Assembly (NCBI GenBank): GCA_964546815.1
Contig: CAZJLR010000001.1
Coordinates: 558,001 to 622,000, forward strand
Length of the DNA: 64,000 nucleotides
Direction of reading: 5' to 3'
DNA from: JAIEPM01 sp964546815
GTDB taxonomy: Bacteria > Cyanobacteriota > Vampirovibrionia > Obscuribacterales > Obscuribacteraceae
The position numbers and the translations under genes were made by a program. Shown piece by piece: positions 8,166 to 16,153 of the stretch. The stretch's first letter is position 1. Each line of letters opens with the position of its first letter. A model generated the notes under the pieces. That model saw nothing but the letters and a program-made list of their open reading frames with translations, made no database searches and was not told the origin of the DNA.

Positions 8166-8855
8166 ATGAGACAACTTAATAGACAAATGTTGATTGCGTT
8201 GAGCGCAAGCATATTGATGTGCGCGTGTTCAAGCCATGTCAAAACACCACAAGGCTTATCAACGGTGCCGATGGACAATGGCGGCAAGGTGGCAGATGCG
8301 TCTAATGCCGGGTCGGGCGAAAAATTTGATGCAGTCACAGACGAAATTATCAGCAGAGAAACACTGAAAGCCTGGCGCGTGGCCTTGAGGCATGACAAAC
8401 ACGAAGACGTCAGCGAGGCAGATGTACAAAAGCTGAAAGCTGAAGACGAAGAAGAATCGATGCTTAGTTTGAAAAAACTAGAGGCGACTTACCCGACTGC
8501 CAGTTTCATCAAAACAATGATGGGGCAGGTCAAACAGCATTTTGGCAAGAAAAAAGAAGCCGCTGAATATTTTGAGGAAGCATCGCTCTTAAATCGAAGA
8601 GACCCTGTAGCCCTGTTTAAAGCCGCTGAAATGCGACGCGAGAATGGTCAAACAGAGAGAGCACTAGATTTTTACAAGCAAATCGTGAGAATTCAAGACG
8701 ACTTTCCTGGGGCGAAACTAGGCATGGCTCGCTGTCTATTGGCAGACAAGAAAACTGAAGATGAAGGTCGAAAAATGCTTGAAGGAATGGTCGCTCAGCA
8801 CCCCGAAGATGCAGACGCCAAAGCCGCCCTCGATGCGTCTAGCCAAAAGAAGTAA
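8166..8855 (+). CDS. TPR-repeat lipoprotein
   Basis: A 229-residue protein with a type II signal peptide: ASILMCACSSH carries a lipobox with the lipidated Cys near residue 21. It then has a linker and two to three TPRs (e.g. AEYFEEASLLNRRDPVALF). The lipid anchor suggests attachment to a periplasmic membrane face. It lies 14 bases after the exported TPR gene at 7402 in the same direction. No specific function is recognised. Confidence 0.8.
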   Translation: MRQLNRQMLIALSASILMCACSSHVKTPQGLSTVPMDNGGKVADASNAGSGEKFDAVTDEIISRETLKAWRVALRHDKHEDVSEADVQKLKAEDEEESMLSLKKLEATYPTASFIKTMMGQVKQHFGKKKEAAEYFEEASLLNRRDPVALFKAAEMRRENGQTERALDFYKQIVRIQDDFPGAKLGMARCLLADKKTEDEGRKMLEGMVAQHPEDADAKAALDASSQKK

Positions 8856-9003
8856 GCGGCTTGTTCGCTTATTCAAGGGGCTTGTTTTTTTAAGAAACGA
8901 AATCATCCTAACGACTTAGCGGTTCTAATCAGCTTATGTCGTAGAATATGGCAATATCACTGTTTTAAGCGCCCCTAAACCGGGGGAGCAGCGCCGCGAA
9001 GCA

Positions 9004-9015
9004 CTTGTGCACAAG
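9004..9015 (+). promoter_or_regulatory. Palindrome overlapping the hppD ribosome binding site
   Basis: CTTGTGCACAAG is a perfect 12-bp palindrome whose right half merges into the AAGGGG ribosome binding site of hppD (ATG at 9025). It could be an operator or an RNA hairpin that hides the ribosome binding site. A CCCC/GGGG hairpin lies about 30 bases upstream. Confidence 0.4.
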
Positions 9016-9024
9016 GGGAATGTA

Positions 9025-10149
9025 ATGACAAGAGAAACTGCAGAGAAGGCTCCAGCAACGACTACAGTCGAAGAAATTCAAATCGAAGGATTCGACTTTA
9101 TTGAATTCTATGTGGGTAATGCCAAGCAAGCTTGTTACTACTACCACAAGGGATTCGGCTTCGACGTTGTTGCGTACAAGGGATTAGAAACCGGTAGCCG
9201 CGACAAAGCCTCTTATGTATTGCGCCAGAAAAACGTCAATCTAATTTTGACTACTGGGCTAAGCCCCGATTCGGAAATCGGCCAGCATGTATTGCAGCAT
9301 GGCGACGGCGTTAAAAACTTGGGTTTTCGGGTTAAAGATGCGAAGAAGGCTTACGAAATCGCCATGTCTCGCGGCGCAACCAGCATTCACGAACCGCTAG
9401 TACAAGAAGACTCCGATGGCAAGTTTGTCACTGCGACGATTAGCACCTACGGCGATACCATTCATACATTCGTACAACGCAATGAATATAAAGGTGCATT
9501 TGCGCCTGGCTTCAAATCAATCGAGAAGAAAGGCGAAAGCACCGGCCTACTCATTGTTGACCACGTTGTAGGCAACGTAGAACGCGAGAAAATGGAAGAC
9601 TGGGTTGAGTACTACAAGAAAGTATTCGGCTTCTATGTTTATCAATATTTCGATGCGAAGGACATCAGCACTCAATATTCAGCGCTAGTGTCCAAAGTTA
9701 TGGCTAACAAAGCCGGCTCAATCAAATTGCCAATCAACGAGCCTGCACCAGGCGCCGGTCGTTCGCAAATTCAAGAATACATCGACTATTACACTGCCCC
9801 GGGCGTACAACACATTGCAATTTCAACAGCAGACATCATCAAAACAGTTGGTGAATTGCACAAGAGAGGAATTGAGTTTCTCACAGTTCCTCGCGCCTAC
9901 TATGACTCTCTGCATGAAAGAGTCGGCAAAATTGATGAAGACATTGAAGAGCTGTACAAGCTAGGCATTCTGGTAGATCGCGAATCAGATGGTTATTTGC
10001 TGCAAATCTTCACCAAGCCGGTTGAAGATCGCCCAACATTGTTCTTCGAAGTCATTCAAAGAAAAGGAGCAAAAGGCTTCGGCAAAGGCAATTTCAAAGC
10101 CTTGTTTGAATCAATCGAACGCGAACAAGCGACTCGCGGCAATCTCTAA
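9025..10149 (+). CDS. hppD: 4-hydroxyphenylpyruvate dioxygenase
   Basis: Converts 4-hydroxyphenylpyruvate to homogentisate with O2 and Fe(II), the second step of tyrosine catabolism, in the cytoplasm. The 374-residue protein has two vicinal-oxygen-chelate domains; the C-terminal one shows the iron ligands in DHVVGNV (His), GVQHIAIS (His) and FFEVIQR (Glu), and the C-terminal helix motif GAKGFGKGNFKALFESIE is present. I chose the ATG at 9025 because AAGGGG precedes it; a GTG at 9007 would add six residues. hmgA follows downstream. Confidence 0.95.
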   Translation: MTRETAEKAPATTTVEEIQIEGFDFIEFYVGNAKQACYYYHKGFGFDVVAYKGLETGSRDKASYVLRQKNVNLILTTGLSPDSEIGQHVLQHGDGVKNLGFRVKDAKKAYEIAMSRGATSIHEPLVQEDSDGKFVTATISTYGDTIHTFVQRNEYKGAFAPGFKSIEKKGESTGLLIVDHVVGNVEREKMEDWVEYYKKVFGFYVYQYFDAKDISTQYSALVSKVMANKAGSIKLPINEPAPGAGRSQIQEYIDYYTAPGVQHIAISTADIIKTVGELHKRGIEFLTVPRAYYDSLHERVGKIDEDIEELYKLGILVDRESDGYLLQIFTKPVEDRPTLFFEVIQRKGAKGFGKGNFKALFESIEREQATRGNL

Positions 10150-10156
10150 AATAAAC

Positions 10157-10188
10157 AGCGGGCAGTAAAATGCCCGCTTCTTTTTTTT
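10157..10188 (+). terminator. Strong rho-independent terminator between hppD and hmgA
   Basis: AGCGGGCA and TGCCCGCT form a perfect 8-bp stem with a 6-base loop, followed at once by TCTTTTTTTT. It sits only eight bases after the hppD stop. Confidence 0.9.
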
Positions 10189-10234
10189 GGAGCAAACGAA
10201 ACAGAATATTCATACTCAGCGAAGGAAGATCAAA

Positions 10235-11536
10235 ATGTCGACTGACTTGCAGTATCTCAGCGGATTTGGCAATCATTTCGAAACAGAGGCAATTGAGGGC
10301 ACACTGCCAAAAGGAAGAAACTCCCCACAGAAAGTGGCATACGGTCTCTTTGCAGAACAGTTGAGCGGAACGGCATTTACAGCGCCGCGCAAAGAAAATC
10401 TCCGTACATGGTTATACCGCATTAGACCATCTGTGATGCACGGTCAATTTAAGATGATCGATAAAGGAAGCATCGCCAGTAGACCTTTCACTGAAGTTCC
10501 AGCCAGCCCCAATCAACTTCGATGGGATCCGGTTCCCATGCCGGAAGAACCAACTGAGTTCCTCGATGGGCTCATCACTTTCGCCGGCAATGGTGGTTAC
10601 GGCAGCTGCAAAGGCTCTGCAGTTCACATTTATGCCATCAACAAATCTATGAGCGACAAGTTTTTCTATAACGCTGATGGAGATTTTCTATTCGTTCCAG
10701 AAAATGGCAGAATCGCCCTGCATACTGAAATGGGTACGCTAGAGCTTGCCCCTGGCGAAATTGCATTGCTTCCCAGAGGCATAAAATACCAGGTAAAAGT
10801 GCTCGACAACAAAGCACGCGGATACATTTGCGAAAACTACGGCGCTCATTTCCGCCTGCCAGATTTGGGTCCAATCGGTGCAAACGGACTGGCAAATCCC
10901 CGCGATTTCGAACATCCTGTGGCTCAATACGAAGACATTAAAGGTGACTTCAAGTTGATCTGCAAATTCCAGGGCAATATGTTTGAAGCACCGATAGATC
11001 ATTCACCATTAAATGTGGTGGCATGGCACGGCAACTATGCACCATACAAATACGATCTGAAAAAGTTCAATGCGGTAAACACCGTTTCATTCGACCATCC
11101 AGACCCATCTATCTTCACAGTGCTCACAGCACCATCTGAAGTACCGGGCACGGCAAATGTTGATTTTGTAATTTTCCCGCCCCGATGGATGGTGGCAACA
11201 GATACATTTAGACCGCCCTATTACCACCGCAATTTCATGAGCGAATACATGGGCTTAATCTACGGTGTATACGATGCAAAAGAAGAAGGCTTCGTACCAG
11301 GCGGTGGCAGCCTACACAATCAAATGTCAGCCCACGGGCCAGACACCGCAACATTCCAGAAAGCAAGCTCAGTAGACTTGAAACCATTGTATATGGATAA
11401 CACTCTGGCGTTTATGTTTGAAAGCTCACTGGTTTATGCGCCCACAGAGTACGCAACAAAAACAAAGCTACTTCAAAAAAACTATCAAGATTGCTGGAAA
11501 GACCTTCCCATCACTTTTTCACCACCAGGCAAATAG
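10235..11536 (+). CDS. hmgA: Homogentisate 1,2-dioxygenase
   Basis: Opens the homogentisate ring to 4-maleylacetoacetate with O2 and Fe(II). At 433 residues it is the usual length. The N-terminal YLSGFGNHFETEA and the iron ligands in PPYYHRNFMSEYMG (His, Glu) and NQMSAHGPD (His) are all present. The ATG at 10235 has GAAGGAAG upstream; a TTG at 10187 lies inside the terminator tail and is unlikely. It is separated from hppD by a terminator, so it needs its own promoter or readthrough. Later pathway genes (maleylacetoacetate isomerase, fumarylacetoacetase) are not in the window. Confidence 0.96.
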   Translation: MSTDLQYLSGFGNHFETEAIEGTLPKGRNSPQKVAYGLFAEQLSGTAFTAPRKENLRTWLYRIRPSVMHGQFKMIDKGSIASRPFTEVPASPNQLRWDPVPMPEEPTEFLDGLITFAGNGGYGSCKGSAVHIYAINKSMSDKFFYNADGDFLFVPENGRIALHTEMGTLELAPGEIALLPRGIKYQVKVLDNKARGYICENYGAHFRLPDLGPIGANGLANPRDFEHPVAQYEDIKGDFKLICKFQGNMFEAPIDHSPLNVVAWHGNYAPYKYDLKKFNAVNTVSFDHPDPSIFTVLTAPSEVPGTANVDFVIFPPRWMVATDTFRPPYYHRNFMSEYMGLIYGVYDAKEEGFVPGGGSLHNQMSAHGPDTATFQKASSVDLKPLYMDNTLAFMFESSLVYAPTEYATKTKLLQKNYQDCWKDLPITFSPPGK

Positions 11537-11664
11537 AAAATCCATTAACAAATTCAAATTTTACAAACTGTCCAAAGATTTGCCCAGAGGTATAAACACA
11601 CTCCTCAAGCCAAAAGGGGTGGCGTGAAATCAGTTATCTCTCTATTGGGAGAAATTGAGCCACC

Positions 11665-11692
11665 AAGCAGTTGAACAATGGGACTGCTTTTG
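11665..11692 (+). terminator. Weak hairpin after hmgA
   Basis: AGCAGT and ACTGCT pair across an 11-base loop, followed by TTTTG. It is the only terminator-like structure between hmgA and the M4 protease gene and is of low stability. Confidence 0.35.
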
Positions 11693-11728
11693 AATTAACC
11701 AGGGCTGTTTTCGGGAGAATAAAGAATT

Positions 11729-12979
11729 ATGGACAAGGCTATCAATGCACAGGTTGACGGTGGAGAAAAGGGCAAGCTATCACTAACAGATGATGCTGCC
11801 CGCCAGGCAGGACAGAATTTGTTTGCACAGCTAGACTCAAATCGCGCCGAAAGCTCGGCTCTATCGGCAAGTATTAGCAGTCGCATGAAAAACGTCAAAC
11901 CCGATGGTTATAGCGCTATCCCTCCTTATCTATTGAATGAAATCGCAAACCGCACAGGCAATAGCGCATTTTCCAGTGCCGCGAAAGAAGCCAACGACAT
12001 GCAATCAAACGGTTCCACATTCCGCCCCAGTGCCAATGGCGGCGGTAATGGTGCCCGCGAAGTGTATGATGCTAAAGGAAAAGAAGTTCAGCCGGGCGAC
12101 AAAGCTCGCTTTGAAGGCGAGAAGCCAACGGGCAATTCCGAAGTTGACAAAGCATATGATTTCACCGGCATCGTTCGCGATTTCTACCAGAAAGAATACG
12201 GACGCAACTCGATTGACGGAAACGGCATGAAGTTCGTCTCGACAGTTAATTATGGAGACAACTACGAAAATGCTTTCTGGAACGGTTCTCAGATGACCTA
12301 TGGACACGCTGGACCAGACAGCCCATTCAAGACTTTTATGCTACTTGATGTCGCTGGGCATGAAATCACCCATGGTGTCACAGAAAAAGAAGCAAACGAA
12401 ACCTATTACGGTCAATCAGGTGCATTGAACGAAAGTAATTCCGATATCTTTGGTGAACTTATCAAACAATATTCGAAACATCAAACGGCTGACCAGGCTG
12501 ATTGGCTAGTTGGCGACGGCATCTGGAAAGACGGCATAAAGGGAAGAGCATTGCGCGACATGCTACATCCAGGCACCGCCTATGATGACCCGAAATTGGG
12601 CAAAGACCCACAGCCAGCGGACATGGCTCACTACTCGAAGACCTGGCAAGATAACGGCGGCGTCCACATAAATTCAGGCATACCAAATCGCGCATTCGCC
12701 TTATTCGCAAAAGCCGTAGGTGGCTATGCGTGGGAAGACCCAGGTCACATCTGGTTTGCAGCACGAAAAGCGGCAGGCAGCGACCCAAGCTTTGCGCAAT
12801 TCGCCTATCAAACAATCGAAGCTGCCAAAGCGTTAGGTCACGCCGACGAAGTTGGCAAACTACAAAAGGCCTGGGCCACCGTGGGCGTGACACCATCTGC
12901 GACAGCAGTAGATACTGACACACCAACCAACAGTGGTGATGAGGAGCTGGCAGCAAAGCAACTAAAGAAAGCTAGCTAG
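11729..12979 (+). CDS. Protealysin-type M4 metalloprotease without signal peptide
   Basis: A 416-residue thermolysin-family zinc protease. Zinc ligands are in HEITH (211-215) and the Glu of GALNESNSD (Glu235), and the active-site His is in GGVHINSGIPN. The N-terminus has no signal peptide; instead residues ~60-75 read YSAIPPYLLNEIA, the PPxxL-type core of the short propeptide of protealysin-like M4 enzymes, which often lack a Sec signal. The catalytic domain is therefore complete but how it leaves the cell is unclear. GGGAGA precedes the ATG. The C-terminal tail is a short polar extension. Confidence 0.93.
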   Translation: MDKAINAQVDGGEKGKLSLTDDAARQAGQNLFAQLDSNRAESSALSASISSRMKNVKPDGYSAIPPYLLNEIANRTGNSAFSSAAKEANDMQSNGSTFRPSANGGGNGAREVYDAKGKEVQPGDKARFEGEKPTGNSEVDKAYDFTGIVRDFYQKEYGRNSIDGNGMKFVSTVNYGDNYENAFWNGSQMTYGHAGPDSPFKTFMLLDVAGHEITHGVTEKEANETYYGQSGALNESNSDIFGELIKQYSKHQTADQADWLVGDGIWKDGIKGRALRDMLHPGTAYDDPKLGKDPQPADMAHYSKTWQDNGGVHINSGIPNRAFALFAKAVGGYAWEDPGHIWFAARKAAGSDPSFAQFAYQTIEAAKALGHADEVGKLQKAWATVGVTPSATAVDTDTPTNSGDEELAAKQLKKAS

Positions 12980-13035
12980 CCTGCCTTCATTATGGCGGAA
13001 CTTTTCCGCTGAATGAATCATAGAACTATTTACGA

Positions 13036-13068
13036 AGAGATATCGCTGAAAAACAAAGCGGTATCTCT
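13036..13068. other. 12-bp hairpin in the M4 3' intergenic region
   Basis: AGAGATATCGCT pairs with AGCGGTATCTCT (one G-T wobble) across a 9-base loop. A second hairpin (GCGGAA/TTCCGC, extended by flanking CATT/AATG) lies at about 12985-13017. Neither has a strong T tail. Both lie in the 341-bp gap 12980-13320. Confidence 0.4.
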
Positions 13069-13119
13069 CTCGTTATGGGCAAAGCAAAATCTGTCCCAAA
13101 ATCACTGACGACAGATCGA

Positions 13120-13173
13120 ATGCCAAAAGAGAGATTTGATGCGAAAAGGCCGCTGCAATTTTGGCATTTTTTT
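13120..13173 (+). terminator. Long-loop hairpin with T7 tail
   Basis: ATGCCAAAA pairs with TTTTGGCAT across about 30 bases and is followed by seven T. It is terminator-like, sitting midway between the M4 gene and the next gene. The loop repeats ATTTGAT, which can also pair with the later ATATCAAAT, so an alternative fold exists. Confidence 0.4.
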
Positions 13174-13320
13174 GGCACATATCAAATTTTGAGAGCATTT
13201 TGGATCCCGCGAAGCTACTGACAGTAAGGTTTTACAGCCCGAGAAAATTTCTGCCAAAAACTTATTGACATCTAAAACCGCCAAGCATAAACTCAAGTCA
13301 GGGTTAGAGGCGGTTAATCA

Positions 13321-14028
13321 ATGGACGACACATTTAATTCCGGCGAGAAAAACGCCGGACAAGAATCTCATAAATCAGTGGACTGGCAGCACGTCTGGAA
13401 GAGCGTTCAAGACGTTGGTTCGCAAGCTGGTCATGCAATAAAAAAACAAGTCGACCAAATTGACACCAAAGAATTAGGCGAAAAAGCCAAGCATGTTGCC
13501 AGCGAAGGACTTAAAGTCGCGCGCGGTCAATCGGACAACAGGCAAGCTAACGAAATTTCAGACGCAGCGAGCAAGTACATTCCAGGCGCAGGTCTCATCA
13601 GACAAGGCGCTGTAATCGCGCACGAAACAGGCGCAGAAGGAAAGGTGCTCGAAGGAAAGAAAGGACCTTTGCACGCACCAAGCGATAGAACGATGCGAGA
13701 AGCAGGCAAAGAAGCAATCGGTTCTGCTATTCCAATTCCTGGCGGAGTGTTTGCAAACGAACTTCTAAATAGAACTGGTGTCAAAGATAAAGTCATAAAT
13801 ACCGCAGTAGATGCAGTAAAAAATCACGATGGGCGCCAGGGCTCATCCAGCAAAGAACATGTAATTCCGGTCGATTCCAAAGGTCAGCATACTGCAGGCG
13901 AACATCTACCGAAAGTAATAATCGAAGACAAGAAACCAGGGCAAATTCTCGACACGGCAAAAGAAAAAATAGGTAATTTTTTCCATTCATTTCACAAGCC
14001 CGAGATAGTTGAAACAAAAAAGAACTGA
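13321..14028 (+). CDS. Hypothetical polar protein, no signal peptide
   Basis: A 235-residue hydrophilic protein, rich in Lys, Glu, Asp and Gly, with amphipathic N-terminal helices (e.g. WKSVQDVGSQAGHAIKKQVD) and a slightly hydrophobic middle (KEAIGSAIPIPGGVFANELL) that may be a short membrane-active or amphipathic segment. AGAGGCGG precedes the ATG. I recognise no family. Its style (no signal, polar N-terminus) matches the nearby M4, GH25 and LysM proteins, so it may be a further member of that exported or envelope set. Confidence 0.65.
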   Translation: MDDTFNSGEKNAGQESHKSVDWQHVWKSVQDVGSQAGHAIKKQVDQIDTKELGEKAKHVASEGLKVARGQSDNRQANEISDAASKYIPGAGLIRQGAVIAHETGAEGKVLEGKKGPLHAPSDRTMREAGKEAIGSAIPIPGGVFANELLNRTGVKDKVINTAVDAVKNHDGRQGSSSKEHVIPVDSKGQHTAGEHLPKVIIEDKKPGQILDTAKEKIGNFFHSFHKPEIVETKKN

Positions 14029-14106
14029 GCTGAAACATTCAAGCACTTACAACTTCACATCCTGGTAAACTAGCTTTGATCAGAGGCTTACAGGTCGAAG
14101 CAGCGC

Positions 14107-14946
14107 TTGAAGAGAAGTTCAAAACAAGCAATCTATGTACTAATTGCACTCACACTGAGTTGCCAGTTTGCCACCGCAATTAGTGCCATCATTCCGTTTG
14201 TGCTAACAGACGACGAGGCTTCTGTCATTGGGAAAAAAGTTTGGCAAAACGAAGGTCTGGGCAAGGTCGAATTGCTTACCTTTTGGAGCCCAGGCGAAGA
14301 GTTTCCATCACTCGGAATAGGGCATTTCATCTGGTATCCCGAAGGGCTCAAAGTACCCTTTGAAGAACGATTTCCCAAAGTGTTAGCATTCTTACAGAAG
14401 AAGGGCGTAAAGCTGCCTGCATGGCTTACACCAGAGACTCCTTGTCCATGGAAAAATCGCGATGATTTTCTCGCTGAAATAAATGGCGAGCGCATGACAG
14501 AACTGAGAAACATGCTTGCAAATACAGTGCCGCAGCAAACAGAGTTTATGGTTCAACGACTGCAAATATCCTTGCCAAAAATTTTGGAAAAAGCACCACA
14601 GGCAGAACGCGAAACAATAGAACGCCGACTCAATCGTATTTTGTCCACCGGACCTAAAGGCATGTTTTGCCTGGTTGACTATGCAAATTTCAAAAACGAA
14701 GGAATAGTCGAAACGGAACGGTACAAAGGAGAGGGATGGGGAATGTTGCAAGTGCTCGAAGGCATGACAGACTCCGACGACCCAGTTAAAGACTTCGCCC
14801 AGTCAGCCATTCGAGTCTTAGAGCGGCGCGTTCGCAATTCGCCGCCTGCGCGCAATGAAATTCAATGGTTACCAGGCTGGACAAAACGACTCAACAAATA
14901 TTGGCAGCAGCCCGATTCGACAAGCAATTCCCAAAGCCAAACTTAA
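14107..14946 (+). CDS. Secreted hypothetical protein
   Basis: A 279-residue protein with a signal peptide (hydrophobic AIYVLIALTLSCQFATAISA). The mature part has a conserved-looking block FPSLGIGHFIWYPEG and LVDYANFKNEG that resembles uncharacterised secreted bacterial proteins, and many aromatic and charged residues suggesting an enzyme; I cannot name the reaction. The start is a TTG at 14107 with only a weak ribosome binding site, but no ATG lies before the signal peptide. Confidence 0.65.
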   Translation: MKRSSKQAIYVLIALTLSCQFATAISAIIPFVLTDDEASVIGKKVWQNEGLGKVELLTFWSPGEEFPSLGIGHFIWYPEGLKVPFEERFPKVLAFLQKKGVKLPAWLTPETPCPWKNRDDFLAEINGERMTELRNMLANTVPQQTEFMVQRLQISLPKILEKAPQAERETIERRLNRILSTGPKGMFCLVDYANFKNEGIVETERYKGEGWGMLQVLEGMTDSDDPVKDFAQSAIRVLERRVRNSPPARNEIQWLPGWTKRLNKYWQQPDSTSNSQSQT

Positions 14947-14963
14947 GTACCCAATGACGCATG

Positions 14964-16151
14964 TTAAAAGCGCGCAAGTGGCAAAGCGTTTTTATCACCA
15001 TGAACAATCGCCGCAAGTTTTGCAGCTAGTTCTGCCGAAGTAGAGCCGCTGACATTACTTAGAACAATCACCGAAAGCTTGTCGTCTGGGTAATATGCAA
15101 CAACATTGTCAAACCCATCGATGCTTCCGGTATGTCCTATAACCTTTCGTCCATTTTCATTTCGAACATCAAGTCCCAATCCGTAATCTTGTTTGAATGC
15201 TGTAGTCATTTTCGCGAGCGACGCTGCGGACAAAACTTTTCCAGCAAATAAACCGTTCTCCCACCGCAGCATATCTTCAACGGTGGAATACAGTCCACCG
15301 GCAGCAAACGAATTGCTCCAATCATTGAAATCGGCATTTTGCAAACCGCGCGCAGTGACTAAATAACCTGATGCACGATGTTTGATGATTGCGGCAACAG
15401 AGCCATATCCAGAGTCATTCATCGCCAGCGGCTTGAAGAAATTATCAATCACAAATTGTCCGTACTTTTTTCCACTAACTCTCTCAATAAGCAGCCCCAA
15501 AGCCAAATAGCCTGAATTGCTATAACTAAATTTCTTGCCGGGCTCAAATTCAAGCGGCTTATCTCTTATTCGCTTCATCAAGTCAGCGCTGCTAGAATTC
15601 TTCTTTTTGAAAGAATTGTAGTCGGCGAAGCGATCATAAGTTGGCATACCAGAGCTATGGGTCAACAAGTGAAAAATCGTTATTTTTGACCAGGCGGCAG
15701 GCGCATCAGTTAAGTATTTGCTGATTGAGTCGTTGAGTTTTAGCTTGCCTTGCTGCTCCAAAAGCAGCACAGCTGCGGCAGTAAATTGCTTAGAAACAGA
15801 CGCAAGTCTGAATTTTGTATCAGGAGAGTTTGGCAAATCCCATTCGAGATTTGCAAAACCATATCCTTTATCGAGCAAAACATCATGGTCTTTTGCAACA
15901 ATCACAGAACCCATGAATTGTTTCTTTGCAGAATAGAATTGCAGCAGTCTTTCCATCTTGGAAGCAACGCTAGTTTCGTCGCTGCTCTTTTCTGGCTGAA
16001 TAGAGCCAGCTTTAGCGCCCCCAGAGGACGAATTTTCAGAACCAGTCGAAGAGCTGTTTGCCTGTTTGGCAAGAACAGACAACGCAGTCGGTCCACAAAA
16101 ACTGAAACTAAGCAAGACCGAACAGCACAACGCAAAATTCTTAATCGTCAT
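14964..16151 (-). CDS. Exported serine hydrolase, beta-lactamase/class C PBP fold
   Basis: A 395-residue protein with signal peptide and a Ser/Gly-rich linker (residues 30-55). The catalytic fold shows SVSK (Ser118-x-x-Lys121), the YSN motif in FSYSNSGYLALG, and HTGS as the third (KTG-like) box. Members include D-aminopeptidases, esterases and low-molecular-weight penicillin-binding proteins; which one cannot be told. It starts two bases after the stop of the repeat protein gene and is the last gene of a GH25/repeat protein/hydrolase operon, so a role in peptidoglycan turnover is likely. Confidence 0.85.
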   Translation of the reverse strand: MTIKNFALCCSVLLSFSFCGPTALSVLAKQANSSSTGSENSSSGGAKAGSIQPEKSSDETSVASKMERLLQFYSAKKQFMGSVIVAKDHDVLLDKGYGFANLEWDLPNSPDTKFRLASVSKQFTAAAVLLLEQQGKLKLNDSISKYLTDAPAAWSKITIFHLLTHSSGMPTYDRFADYNSFKKKNSSSADLMKRIRDKPLEFEPGKKFSYSNSGYLALGLLIERVSGKKYGQFVIDNFFKPLAMNDSGYGSVAAIIKHRASGYLVTARGLQNADFNDWSNSFAAGGLYSTVEDMLRWENGLFAGKVLSAASLAKMTTAFKQDYGLGLDVRNENGRKVIGHTGSIDGFDNVVAYYPDDKLSVIVLSNVSGSTSAELAAKLAAIVHGDKNALPLARF

Positions 16152-16153
16152 CT

